Shown here in pieces: positions 26,506 to 34,346 of a stretch of DNA of 37,210 bases; positions within the stretch are counted from its first letter, which is position 1, and each line of letters begins with the position of its first letter. Source of the stretch: Bacillus renqingensis (GTDB lineage Bacteria > Bacillota > Bacilli > Bacillales > Cytobacillaceae); the NCBI RefSeq assembly GCF_016464375.1, contig NZ_JADDIU010000014.1:1-37210 (forward strand), read 5' to 3'. A model generated the notes under the pieces. That model saw only the letters and a program-made list of their open reading frames with translations. It was not told the origin of the DNA and ran no database searches. The position numbers and the translations under genes were made by a program.

Positions 26506-28426
26506 GCAGTTCGCGTGGAAAAATGTGACCCGGAATGCTCAAGGGTATGTGGCCTACTTCCTTTGCAGTACTTTTTCTGTTGCGATTTTCTTTTCATATG
26601 CCATTTTCATGTTTCATCCAGTATTGGTGCAGGACCAACTGGGTGGGGCTGTAAAAGCCGGAATGACAGCTGCAGAGTATATCATTTTCTTCTTTTCCTT
26701 TTTCTTTGTACTCTATTCGGTTGGTTCATTTTTGAAGGTAAGACAAAAGGAATTTGGTATTCTAACCATCATCGGGGCAGAGGAGTCGCAAATTTATCGA
26801 ATTGTGTTTATGGAAAATTTAACGATTGGGGCGTTGTCAATTGGCAGCGGTCTTGCGATTGGCCTTTTGTTTTCCAAGTTATTTCTATTATTAAGTTCTG
26901 AAATGACAGGATTCAAACATCTTGATTTTTATTTTCCTGTAAAGGCCATATCGTTAACATTAGGGGCCTTTGCCGCTCTGTTTATTCTTATTTCTTTTAT
27001 CACACCGCTTTTTTTGCGTAAGAAAGAGACGATTGATTTGCTAAAAGGCTCAAGCAAGCCAAAACCCGAGCCGAAAGCTTCGATACTGCTATCGTTATTT
27101 TCGGCGCTATGTATTGGCTCGGCCTTTGTTTTGACACAGTTTAACCTTGGGCAAACCTATATATATATTCTTGCTTTAGGGACGATTGGAGTCTATTTCT
27201 TTTTTACCCAGCTTAGTGTGTACATGATTCGTCTATTCAAAAGGAAACAGCCTTTCTTTTATCGGGGAGTGAATCTGCTTTGGCTGTCTGAAATGGCCTA
27301 TAAAGTTAAAGATAGTGCGCGAATCTTTTTCATTATCACCGTTGTAACAGCAATGGCATGTGGTTTTATTAGCATCGTTTTAAGTGGCGATAGTCAAAAC
27401 AAACGGGAATTTACACATAACCCTTTTGCCATTCAATATACCTCCTACAATACGTTAGAACCAGGATGGGATCAAGACATAAAAACGATTGATCAAGTTT
27501 TAGCAGAAAACCGAATTCATTTTAAGAAAATTCAATATGTAAGCGAAAGTGTAAACTTCATGGAGGAGCCTTCTTATCCCATTACAGTGATTAGCCTATC
27601 TGTTTATCAACAATTACAACGCGGCTATGATCTACCTAAAATTCATTCTCTGGGAGAACAGAAGGCGGTGGTGGTACAAAATTCATTATATAAGCCTGAG
27701 AACGAAAAAAGGAAAACAGATGATCAGCCACTATCTAAATTGACTTACAAACCGTTTTCCTTCGATGTCATCAGGCAGGAAACGGTGAAGATTCCGAATG
27801 ATTACACGGAGTGTTATCTCGTTATCGCGGATCAACAATTTAATAAGTTAAATCAAGATCTTAAGAAGCGGGAAGATGTATTACACATCTCTAAGGTCTT
27901 CTATTCTATTCCGGAATGGTCAAATAAGGAATTTCCAAAGAAAAATTCAGATGAACTTTCCATTACAAATAAAATTAAGTCACAAATAACTAAAGAGTCA
28001 GGAATGATTTTGCTAAGGGCACAAGATTACCTTGAACTGAAGCAGACTTACAGCATTGTCAAATTTGTCTGGATCTTTATTGCGGCGATTTTCTCGGTAG
28101 CATCTGTCAGCTTTTTATACTTTAAACTGTACAGCGATTTACAAACGGATCAAGAGAGGTACCAATCGCTGTCAAGAATCGGTCTGAGTGAACAAGAAAT
28201 GAGTAAATCAGCCTCGATTCAAATAGCGATCTTATTCTTTTTGCCGCTGCTGATAGCAGCACTTGGATCCATTATTACCGTGGAGTTAATCGGACCGAAA
28301 TTTCATTATGACACTACCATTCCATCATCTCTATTGACTGTTTCAGGGTATACGATTGTCCAAATTGTCTTTTTCCTCGTCATTAGAGCTCTTTATGTAA
28401 AGAAACTGACAAAGGCAATGTTGTAA
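26495..28426 (+). CDS. yxdM: YxdM/BceB-type ABC transporter permease
   Basis: 643 aa, FtsX-like. One N-terminal helix, a helix group to about residue 310, a large extracellular domain (from about NKREFTHNPFAIQYT to KSQITKESGMILL), then three C-terminal helices. GTG start 11 nt inside yxdL with GGAGGGG upstream. FLKVRQKEFGILTIIGA near 85 is the conserved cytoplasmic loop of this permease class. The pair with YxdL should move or release a cationic peptide and signal to YxdK. Confidence 0.92.
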   Translation: MTFRQFAWKNVTRNAQGYVAYFLCSTFSVAIFFSYAIFMFHPVLVQDQLGGAVKAGMTAAEYIIFFFSFFFVLYSVGSFLKVRQKEFGILTIIGAEESQIYRIVFMENLTIGALSIGSGLAIGLLFSKLFLLLSSEMTGFKHLDFYFPVKAISLTLGAFAALFILISFITPLFLRKKETIDLLKGSSKPKPEPKASILLSLFSALCIGSAFVLTQFNLGQTYIYILALGTIGVYFFFTQLSVYMIRLFKRKQPFFYRGVNLLWLSEMAYKVKDSARIFFIITVVTAMACGFISIVLSGDSQNKREFTHNPFAIQYTSYNTLEPGWDQDIKTIDQVLAENRIHFKKIQYVSESVNFMEEPSYPITVISLSVYQQLQRGYDLPKIHSLGEQKAVVVQNSLYKPENEKRKTDDQPLSKLTYKPFSFDVIRQETVKIPNDYTECYLVIADQQFNKLNQDLKKREDVLHISKVFYSIPEWSNKEFPKKNSDELSITNKIKSQITKESGMILLRAQDYLELKQTYSIVKFVWIFIAAIFSVASVSFLYFKLYSDLQTDQERYQSLSRIGLSEQEMSKSASIQIAILFFLPLLIAALGSIITVELIGPKFHYDTTIPSSLLTVSGYTIVQIVFFLVIRALYVKKLTKAML

Positions 28427-28449
28427 GAAAAGAAAGGGGAGAAAAGAAG

Positions 28450-28794
28450 ATGAAAAAAATAACTATTGGACTGGTAGTTGTACTGGTCCTTATCGGTAGT
28501 CTTTTATTAGTGAGAACAGAAGTGACAGATCGATTCAACCCGTTAATACCGAAAAAAGAGGTATATGTTCAAATAAATAAACCGGGGATTCACAGAAATC
28601 CGGGAGGGTATGACTATACCTTAGATGGTTATACAGAGTCAGGGGAAAAACAAGTCGTAACATTTTATGCTGGTGGTACCCTTCGTAAGGATGCATTTTT
28701 GAAAGTCTACACAAAAGGGAAGTATGTAAAAACGTGGGAGGAAGTGCAGCCTAACGAACTGCCGGAAAAAGTAAAAAATAAAATGAATCTTTAA
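28450..28794 (+). CDS. yxeA: YxeA-family (DUF1093) small secreted/membrane-anchored protein
   Basis: 114 aa. An uncleaved or cleaved N-terminal hydrophobic segment (KKITIGLVVVLVLIGSLLLV) is followed by an extracellular beta-rich domain with KKEVYVQINKPG, YDYTLDGYTESGE and TFYAGGTLRKDAFLKVYTKGKYVKTWEEV, the DUF1093/OB-like pattern. AAAGGGGAG precedes the ATG, 23 bp after yxdM. It is the last gene of the yxdJKLM-yxeA order. Function is not defined; an accessory extracytoplasmic role in peptide resistance is inferred from position. Confidence 0.88.
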   Translation: MKKITIGLVVVLVLIGSLLLVRTEVTDRFNPLIPKKEVYVQINKPGIHRNPGGYDYTLDGYTESGEKQVVTFYAGGTLRKDAFLKVYTKGKYVKTWEEVQPNELPEKVKNKMNL

Positions 28795-28855
28795 CCAAAT
28801 GGCGAACAGTAACAGCAACTGTTCAAAAAATAGGGTGTTTAATTAGCGAGCAAGA

Positions 28856-28864
28856 TGTTATAAT
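28856..28864 (+). promoter_or_regulatory. Extended -10 promoter of the vmlR leader
   Basis: TGT followed by a perfect TATAAT (28859-28864) forms an extended -10. The -35 region (about TGTTTA) is poor, which an extended -10 can tolerate. Predicted start near 28871, giving a leader of about 255 nt. Confidence 0.6.
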
Positions 28865-28893
28865 AAATACAACTTGAACAGAAGGGAATGTGG

Positions 28894-28983
28894 GTGGACT
28901 GTGAAGAACTAATCTTATTTTACTCGATCAATCGTATAGAACGATTAACGAAAAATAGGATTAGTCTGCCCATTTTCATATAA
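28894..28983 (+). CDS. Leader peptide of the vmlR-like gene (29 aa)
   Basis: A short frame from GTG 28894 to TAA 28981-28983, beginning MDCEELILFYSINR. GAAGGG lies 7 nt upstream of the GTG; an in-frame ATG at 28888 is too close to that site. The first codons cover segment 1 of the attenuator and the last codons cover segment 2, so a ribosome's position on this frame would choose between the leader folds. There is no homology that I recognise; it is proposed from position and structure alone. Confidence 0.6.
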   Translation: MDCEELILFYSINRIERLTKNRISLPIFI

Positions 28984-29070
28984 TATGAAAAGATGCCCTG
29001 TCACAAACAGGCTTATTTAAGCGCGAATTTTGTAGACTAATCCTTCCAAAAAAATTTGGGAGGATTTTTT
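28908..29070 (+). promoter_or_regulatory. Transcription attenuator upstream of the vmlR-like gene
   Basis: Segment 1 (28908-28921, ACTAATCTTATTTT) pairs over 14 bp with segment 2 (28952-28965, AAAATAGGATTAGT). Segment 2 can instead pair perfectly, GGATTAGTCT (28958-28967), with segment 3 AGACTAATCC (29034-29043). Segment 3 otherwise forms the terminator AATCCTTCC / GGGAGGATT (29039-29047, 29058-29066) followed by six T. The 1-2 and 3-4 folds give termination and the 2-3 fold gives read-through. A ribosome stalled by an antibiotic early in the leader frame would favour read-through. B. subtilis vmlR is known to be controlled by leader attenuation. Confidence 0.75.
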
Positions 29071-29126
29071 GCGTTTTAGGATTGATTTCAAATGCTTAAT
29101 GTCCTCCCCAGAAAGCAGGGATATGG

Positions 29127-30755
29127 ATGAGAGAATGGTTAAATATACAAAACTTAAAGGTTGTAATTGAAGGCTTGACATTATTCGAAGCGGCTTCATT
29201 ACACATAAAGAGCCGTGAAGTAATTGGGATCATCGGGAAGAATGGCGCGGGAAAATCAACACTTTTGCAAATTATTTCAGGTGAACGGACACCTGATGCA
29301 GGCAGCTTAGAGTGGAAACAACGCCTGCAAGTAGAGTTTGTCAAGCAGGAGCAGGCCATATATGATAATCAATATGTTAATGCCAATGAACGGGAACTAC
29401 TAGCGAGGCTGTCCGTGCCATCAAATCATTACGAATATTTGAGCGGCGGTGAAAAACTAAAAGCGCGATTAGCGAGAGGATTCTCAACAAATGCGGAAAT
29501 ATTGTTGCTTGACGAACCAACGAATCATTTAGATGAGGCCTCACTTGAGTTCCTAATTGACTTAATTCAGAAATATAAGGGTACGATTATTATGGCCTCC
29601 CACGATCGATATTTTTTAGATCAAGTCGCAACAAAAATTTGGTCGATTGAGGACAAAAAAATAACAGAATTTAAAGGGAATTATACGGCCTATATGTCAT
29701 TCAGAAACAAAAGGCGTGAGGCACAGCAACATGCCTATGATGTACAGCAAAAGCGGATGAAACAAGTGGAAAATCAGTTAAAAAACTTATCTTCATGGTC
29801 TGAAAAAGCACATAGCCAATCGACAAAGCAAGAGGGATATAAAGAATACTACCGTGTCAAAGCAAAAAAGATGGATACTCAAGTGAAATCGAAACGAAAA
29901 CGGTTGGAGAAAGAGCTCGAGAAATCAAGGGTAGAGCGGCTAACTCCAGAATATACGGTTCAATTTTCACTGCCGCCAAATCAAAAGAAAGGCAAGCGTT
30001 TGATTGAAGTAAAGGATCTGCGTAAAAGCTTCGGCAACAAGCTGTTATTTAAGCGAGTAAACTTTACCATTCAAACGGGAGAAAAGATTGCTTTAGCGGG
30101 GCCGAATGGCAGTGGCAAAACTACCTTACTTAATATTCTGATGGGTAAAGAAACAGCTGAAGGGTCGATTTGGATACCACCAGCTGCTAAGATTGGCTAT
30201 TTGACACAAGAGGTATTTGATTTACCGTTATCTCAAACTCCTGAGCAATTTTTTTATCAAGAAACATTTGAAAGACGAGGGAAAGTACAAAATGTTATGA
30301 AGCATTTAGGCTTTAATGCTTCACAATGGACAGAACCAATCGAAAAGATGAGTATGGGCGAACGAGTCAAGTGTAAACTGATGCACTATATTCTCGAGGA
30401 GAAAGATTTATTAATTTTAGATGAGCCAACGAACCATCTGGATTTACCCTCACGTGAACAGCTGGAACAAACACTCATAGAGTATAATGGTACAATTCTA
30501 GCCGTATCCCATGACCGCTATTTTATTGAAAAAATAACAAATAAAAAGTGGATCATTGCACAAAAGCAGATTAAGACCCCTATTGTTGAGAGTAGCAATA
30601 TGGATGAACTGGAATCGCGCCGTCTCCAGCTTGAAAATGAGAAGCAGGAGATCCTCGGTAAATTAAGTTTACAAACGAAAAAAGACGAAACTTATGTCAA
30701 GCTAGACCAAAGATTCAATCAAATAATAAAAGAGCTACGGGAACTTAATTCATGA
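29127..30755 (+). CDS. vmlR: ABC-F ribosome-protection ATPase, VmlR-like
   Basis: Cytoplasmic ATPase that binds the ribosome E site and dislodges peptidyl-transferase-centre drugs; VmlR of B. subtilis protects against lincomycin, virginiamycin M and tiamulin-type pleuromutilins. 542 aa, no membrane domain. First domain: GKNGAGKST at 37-45, LSGGEKLKARLARG near 105-118, LLLDEPTNHLDE. The interdomain arm at about 190-270 is long and charged, with LASW-like NLSSWSEKAHSQSTKQEG and KSKRKRLEKELEK, closely like VmlR. Second domain: GPNGSGKTT, SMGERVKCKL, LLILDEPTNHLDLPSREQL. A C-terminal helical extension follows. Expression is probably governed by the attenuator at 28908-29070. The exact drug spectrum cannot be read from sequence. 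Confidence 0.92.
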   Translation: MREWLNIQNLKVVIEGLTLFEAASLHIKSREVIGIIGKNGAGKSTLLQIISGERTPDAGSLEWKQRLQVEFVKQEQAIYDNQYVNANERELLARLSVPSNHYEYLSGGEKLKARLARGFSTNAEILLLDEPTNHLDEASLEFLIDLIQKYKGTIIMASHDRYFLDQVATKIWSIEDKKITEFKGNYTAYMSFRNKRREAQQHAYDVQQKRMKQVENQLKNLSSWSEKAHSQSTKQEGYKEYYRVKAKKMDTQVKSKRKRLEKELEKSRVERLTPEYTVQFSLPPNQKKGKRLIEVKDLRKSFGNKLLFKRVNFTIQTGEKIALAGPNGSGKTTLLNILMGKETAEGSIWIPPAAKIGYLTQEVFDLPLSQTPEQFFYQETFERRGKVQNVMKHLGFNASQWTEPIEKMSMGERVKCKLMHYILEEKDLLILDEPTNHLDLPSREQLEQTLIEYNGTILAVSHDRYFIEKITNKKWIIAQKQIKTPIVESSNMDELESRRLQLENEKQEILGKLSLQTKKDETYVKLDQRFNQIIKELRELNS

Positions 30756-30758
30756 GAT

Positions 30759-30789
30759 AATGGTGCCTGACACCCTCAGGCACCATTTT
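30759..30789 (+). terminator. vmlR terminator made of the palindromic 13-mer repeat
   Basis: Stem AATGGTGCCTGA / TCAGGCACCATT (30759-30770, 30776-30787), loop CACCC, followed by TTTTA. Contains GGTGCCTGACACC at 30762-30774, a copy of the dispersed repeat. Confidence 0.75.
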
Positions 30790-30929
30790 AATAGTAACTG
30801 GGACTATGTACCTAAATATTAAAAAACAGTTTAAGTTAATTCCTATTTATGGTATTATCGGTAATGTTTATGGTGAATCAAACAGAAACAGAAGAAAGCA
30901 TTTTAACAAGGTTAAAGGGGTGGGTTATA

Positions 30930-31595
30930 TTGAAAGGCAGATTTATTATAAAAGGTATAGTCCCTTTGATGATGGTAGTTGGCCTAATTGCCTGTTCAAA
31001 TCAAGGGGATGAAAAAAAGAATGTAAACACAAGTACGAAAAGCAGTACAGAAGTGCAAAATGATGAACATGAGAAAAAGGAAGAGAATCATAGTGTAACA
31101 GATGCAACTGAAGCAGCTGAAGATAATACTAAGATAGAAAATAAAGCTACAAAAACCGACATAAATATGGATAACATGAAAAAGGTCGGAAAAGAGGAAT
31201 ATGGGTATGTGAATGTCCCAAAGGATTGGGTTAATTTTAAGGACGTAAATCCAAATACTAGTTTTCAAGTGAGCAGTATGGACGGATCACAAATTATTTC
31301 ATTGAATGTATTTAAAGATGCAGGGAAGGATGCAACACTGGAAACCTATGCTAATATTGTAGCTGCCAACATGAAAAATGATGGTGGGAAGGATATAAAA
31401 GGGGCATCTGTCACTCTTGGGAAATATCAGGCACTCCAAGTATATGGAAGCTACAAACAGGGAAATTATTTTCTTGTAGCATGGGTTTTCAAAGCAGAGG
31501 ACGGAAAATATCATTACGTTTGTGCCGAGGGAGTAAAAGATAAGATTTTAGATGTTGTTAGTTTTATTGAAAAAGGCGGCTGGTCTTTGAAATAA
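30930..31595 (+). CDS. Lipoprotein of unknown function
   Basis: 221 aa from a TTG start that follows AAAGGGGTGGG. A longer frame from 30849 would bury the signal peptide. Signal peptide 1-21 (basic KGRFIIKG, then VPLMMVVGL) ends in the lipobox LIAC with acylated Cys22, so the mature protein is anchored to the outer face of the membrane. A low-complexity acidic and Asn/Thr/Glu-rich linker (about 23-95) leads to a compact domain (about 100-221) with GYVNVPKDWVNF, SQIISLNVF and a C-terminal helix. This domain resembles small ligand- or lipid-handling lipoprotein domains in Bacillus but is not identified. TATTAT at 30853-30858 may be the -10. A repeat-type terminator follows. Confidence 0.82.
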   Translation: MKGRFIIKGIVPLMMVVGLIACSNQGDEKKNVNTSTKSSTEVQNDEHEKKEENHSVTDATEAAEDNTKIENKATKTDINMDNMKKVGKEEYGYVNVPKDWVNFKDVNPNTSFQVSSMDGSQIISLNVFKDAGKDATLETYANIVAANMKNDGGKDIKGASVTLGKYQALQVYGSYKQGNYFLVAWVFKAEDGKYHYVCAEGVKDKILDVVSFIEKGGWSLK

Positions 31596-31612
31596 GATAG
31601 ATTTAAAATTAC

Positions 31613-31643
31613 GGTGCCTGACACCCGGTGTCAGGCATTTTTT
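31613..31643 (+). terminator. Lipoprotein-gene terminator made of the palindromic 13-mer repeat
   Basis: TGCCTGACACC (31615-31625) and GGTGTCAGGCA (31627-31637) form an almost spacer-less inverted repeat, followed by six T. It includes a full copy GGTGCCTGACACC at 31613-31625 and a partial inverted one. Confidence 0.8.
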
Positions 31644-31751
31644 AAGTAGAATTAATCACTATTGTTTATACTGGTTAAAAATTTACGATCTTAAAAAAAA
31701 TAAAGATGAAGAATCTGTTTGACAAGAACATTTGATGAAGGGGGCCTATGC

Positions 31752-32387
31752 ATGAAAATTGCTGTACCCAGAATTTCCGCTGAATTACCTTTAAGGAATT
31801 TTAATGCAATTCTTTATGAAGAGGATCCGATATTAGAGGAATGTAAAGTGGTTGACTCTGTTTTTGAAAATGAAGCGGTAAATAGAGTCCGGTTATATAA
31901 TATGGTGATTAAAAATTGCCGATTCAATCACACCGATTTTCAAAATATTGGTATGACTGATGTCTGTTTTGAAAACTGTGATTTATCCAATGCCAATTTG
32001 AGCAAGTCTTCCATACACAGGGTCGTATTCAAAAATAGTAAACTATTAGGTGTAAACTTTACCGAATCAAGTTTTGGAAATGTCAGGTTTGACAATTCCG
32101 TATTAAACTTGACGGCATTTGGAGAATCAAAGCTGGAAAAAGTGATATTTCATGAGACTGCATTAAAAGGCACGGATTTTTATGATTGTAAACTTAAAAA
32201 TGTTGACTTTCAGGCTTGTAATCTAGACGGTGCAAATTTAGAGGCAACTCCACTAAAAGGAATCGATATCAGCACATCTACTTTTGACACACTTACAGTC
32301 TCCATGAATGATTTAAAGGGGTGTAAGGTATCATCCTTTCAAGCCATTCAGTTCGCAGCACTAATGGGATTGGTGATCAAAGATTAA
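31752..32387 (+). CDS. Pentapeptide-repeat protein
   Basis: 211 aa; ATG 31752 preceded by GAAGGGGG. From about residue 38 to 185 the protein follows the A(D/N)LXX-type five-residue periodicity with Phe or Leu at the centre: CRFNHTDFQ, VCFENCDLSNANLSK, VVFKNSKLLGVNFTESSF, VIFHETALKGTDFYDCKLKNVDF and NLDGANLEA. This predicts a right-handed quadrilateral beta helix that mimics DNA in Qnr-type topoisomerase-protecting proteins. It is shorter and less regular than Qnr, so gyrase protection is only a possibility. The C-terminus ends in a hydrophobic helix (FQAIQFAALMGLVI). Function unknown. Confidence 0.85.
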   Translation: MKIAVPRISAELPLRNFNAILYEEDPILEECKVVDSVFENEAVNRVRLYNMVIKNCRFNHTDFQNIGMTDVCFENCDLSNANLSKSSIHRVVFKNSKLLGVNFTESSFGNVRFDNSVLNLTAFGESKLEKVIFHETALKGTDFYDCKLKNVDFQACNLDGANLEATPLKGIDISTSTFDTLTVSMNDLKGCKVSSFQAIQFAALMGLVIKD

Positions 32388-32390
32388 ATG

Positions 32391-32427
32391 ATTTTGGTGC
32401 CTGACACCCGGTGTCAGGCACCAAAAT
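32391..32427. repeat. Perfect inverted copy of the palindromic 13-mer, bidirectional terminator-like
   Basis: Arms of 18 bp, ATTTTGGTGCCTGACACC and GGTGTCAGGCACCAAAAT, separated by one C, just after the pentapeptide-repeat gene. Two full copies of the 13-mer face each other. A and T at the two ends would serve as U-tracts on both strands, though weakly. Confidence 0.8.
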
Positions 32428-32462
32428 TTCCACCATTTTTCCCTTTTTTTATTTAACCATCA

Positions 32463-32493
32463 TCGACAAAAGCCTACATTTCTCTGCTATAAT
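32463..32493 (+). promoter_or_regulatory. Candidate promoter of the coiled-coil gene
   Basis: TCGACA (32463-32468) and a perfect TATAAT (32488-32493) with a 19-bp spacer, 22 bp before the ATG. The spacer is longer than ideal, and so close a start leaves only a short 5' leader. Confidence 0.45.
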
Positions 32494-32515
32494 TAATAGG
32501 GAGGCGGTGATTAAA

Positions 32516-32821
32516 ATGGAGCAAACACTGAAGTTAATTTTGAACAAACTTGATAGCTTAGATCAAAAGGTAGACGCACTGGATCTAGAACAAAAAAGGC
32601 AAGCGGATTTATTACAACAACTAATAAATACAGTAGCATCAACGAATGTTAAAATTTCTGAAACGAACGAGAGAGTGGATAAGCTCGAAGCCAAAGTTGA
32701 CACCCTCATTGATGATGTAAAAGAAATAAAAAATACAATGGCCACAAAAAATGACCTTGAGTATTACGATCGGATGATTTCCGAACACTCCAGAGAAATT
32801 TACAAGCTAAAAAATAATTAA
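32516..32821 (+). CDS. Small coiled-coil protein, 101 aa
   Basis: GGGAGGCGGTG precedes ATG 32516, a strong site that rules out the longer frame from 32411, which would start inside the upstream palindrome. Almost the whole protein is a heptad coiled coil: LKLILNKLDSLDQKVDAL, then KISETNERVDKLEAKVDTL and DDVKEIKNTMATKNDLE. There is no hydrophobic segment. Short proteins of this form are frequent in Bacillus and are generally of unknown function. They resemble the stalk segments of larger coiled-coil proteins, but here the gene is complete with its own promoter. Confidence 0.78.
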   Translation: MEQTLKLILNKLDSLDQKVDALDLEQKRQADLLQQLINTVASTNVKISETNERVDKLEAKVDTLIDDVKEIKNTMATKNDLEYYDRMISEHSREIYKLKNN

Positions 32822-33029
32822 GTCCCTTCACCATGAATCCTACTATATACAATTATTTCAAATTCAACATATATTTTCATTAAAATGGTAATTAAATTAA
32901 TTTCTATTGCTTAAAAAGGATTAAAAATCTAGAGGATTCATACATCCCTTTTTTTAAAAATGGAAATAAACGCGTTCGTTCTAAATTTAAAGCCGGGCCG
33001 CCTTTTTTCATAGTCCAGCGTTATTTTGG

Positions 33030-33857
33030 TTAACTTGAATATAAATAATAATCCTGCGCTTGATAACTCTTAAATCCACAAGATTCATAAAGCCGTAGTG
33101 CATGGGCATTTTTGGCTTCTACCTCTAAGAATATAGGCAGCCCTTTTTGACGTTCAATTTGTACTATTTTCGATAGAGCTTTTCTCCCGATTCCTTTTCC
33201 TTGGAGTTCGGGAAATATGGCAAATCCGTATATCCATGCCTCGCCGTTCAATTCGGATACACGTATTTTCCCGACTGTTTTACCATTTGCTTCGATGATT
33301 AGCCTTTGATCACTACTGTTCTCTCCGATCATTTGCGCATAATCCCGCGCTTCTTTTTCGAGAAATCCAAAGCACAAGACATCGAGTTGTATCTCCGCTT
33401 CATCATCTTCATTTGTCATCGAAGGTCTAATGGTAATAGTCTCATCTTCAGTCAATTCAGTGTTATGCCATTTCATTTGATATTCAGAAAACGAAAAGCT
33501 GCAGGGAATGGTTTGTAGAAACTTTTTTGCCGATAGGGATTCTGCCGGAGCGTTCAACAAAATCGTTCTGACATCTTGTTTTTTCGTTTCTTCTAATCCC
33601 TTTTCAAGCAGCCTGGAAAAGATTCCTTTGCGGCGATATTCCGGGTGTACCATTCCACAAAGCTCTACTTTATTTCCAAAACTATAGCTTCCTAGAAAAC
33701 CAACGAGCTTGCCGTCTTCATAATGGAAAAAGTCTTCCTGGTAATTTGCAGTACGGTTTTCAAGCATATCGAAATTTAGCTTTAACTGAAATCCGCCTTC
33801 TTTTTCGCAAATTTCTTGAAGCGCTTTTATTTCAACTAACTGTTTCTTTTTTAGCAT
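33030..33857 (-). CDS. Tandem GNAT-family N-acetyltransferase
   Basis: 275 aa holding two GNAT domains. The first (about 1-130) has the acetyl-CoA loop RRKGIF in MVHPEYRRKGIFSRLL near 69-84. The second (about 140-275) has QGKGIG at 219-224 in AIFPELQGKGIGRKALSK, then LEVEAKNAHALRLYESCGF, the typical C-terminal signature. AAAGGTGAG precedes ATG 33855-33857; a GTG three codons earlier overlaps that site. The acceptor substrate cannot be predicted. Its own transcription unit; about 200 bp with nothing recognised separate it from the coiled-coil gene. Confidence 0.85.
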   Translation of the reverse strand: MLKKKQLVEIKALQEICEKEGGFQLKLNFDMLENRTANYQEDFFHYEDGKLVGFLGSYSFGNKVELCGMVHPEYRRKGIFSRLLEKGLEETKKQDVRTILLNAPAESLSAKKFLQTIPCSFSFSEYQMKWHNTELTEDETITIRPSMTNEDDEAEIQLDVLCFGFLEKEARDYAQMIGENSSDQRLIIEANGKTVGKIRVSELNGEAWIYGFAIFPELQGKGIGRKALSKIVQIERQKGLPIFLEVEAKNAHALRLYESCGFKSYQAQDYYLYSS

Positions 33858-34006
33858 TTTTCTCACCTTTTCAAAATTCGGAATTTATACTATAGTTCAT
33901 AGCCGTTTACCATTTTATCATTTTATTATTCTAGTGTCTTATATTTTTTTAAATACTTTATTAAGAACGACCGGTTTTTTCGATTAAAAAAAATAGCAAT
34001 TATGTC

Positions 34007-34035
34007 TTGAATATTTTCTTCATCTGTTATAGAAT
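34007..34035 (+). promoter_or_regulatory. Promoter of the T-box leader / leuA
   Basis: TTGAAT (34007-34012), 17-bp spacer, TAGAAT (34030-34035), about 40 bp before the T-box stem I. Confidence 0.6.
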
Positions 34036-34075
34036 AAGAAAAATCAAAAAATTCAAATGAAATTAAAACACGATG

Positions 34076-34303
34076 ATTGGGAGTATTAAGGAATATTTAT
34101 TGTCGAGAGAGCTGTCGGTTGGTGAAAGACAGTCAATAAATTCCCCAACTCGCCCAGAAGTGGTAAGGCTAATCTGTAGGTCTTAACGGTTGACAGCCGT
34201 AATCGAGTCGTAAAGTGGATTTGTTTGTTTTAAAACGAATCAAAAAGAGTGGTACCACGTAGGCAAAGCCTGTCGTCTCTTATGAGATGATGGGCTTTTT
34301 GAT
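34076..34303 (+). promoter_or_regulatory. T-box riboswitch, leucine specifier
   Basis: Stem I lies about 34078-34155, with GGGAGTATTAAGGAAT opposite ATTCCCCAACTCGCCC. The AGTA loop-E sequence and the AG-bulge-like GAGAGAGCTGTCGG are visible. The specifier CTC at 34149-34151, followed by G, reads Leu. The T-box AAAGAGTGGTACCACG (34244-34259) has TGGT, which pairs with a tRNA ending ACCA, as leucine tRNA does. The competing terminator AAGCCTGTCGTCTC / GAGATGATGGGCTT (34266-34279, 34284-34297) is followed by a T-run. The gene downstream is isopropylmalate synthase, in agreement with leucine sensing. Confidence 0.9.
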
Positions 34304-34346
34304 TTTTTTAAAATGAGTCGTATCAAAGAAAGGGTGGTTGGGTATT

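Noticed and set aside
28805..28835. Terminator after yxeA
   Set aside because: GAACAG / CTGTTC can form a 6-bp stem, but it is followed by A rather than T on the plus strand.
32990..33012. Terminator between the coiled-coil gene and the GNAT gene
   Set aside because: GCCGGGCCGCC before six T looks terminator-like, but no stable stem of useful length can be drawn.
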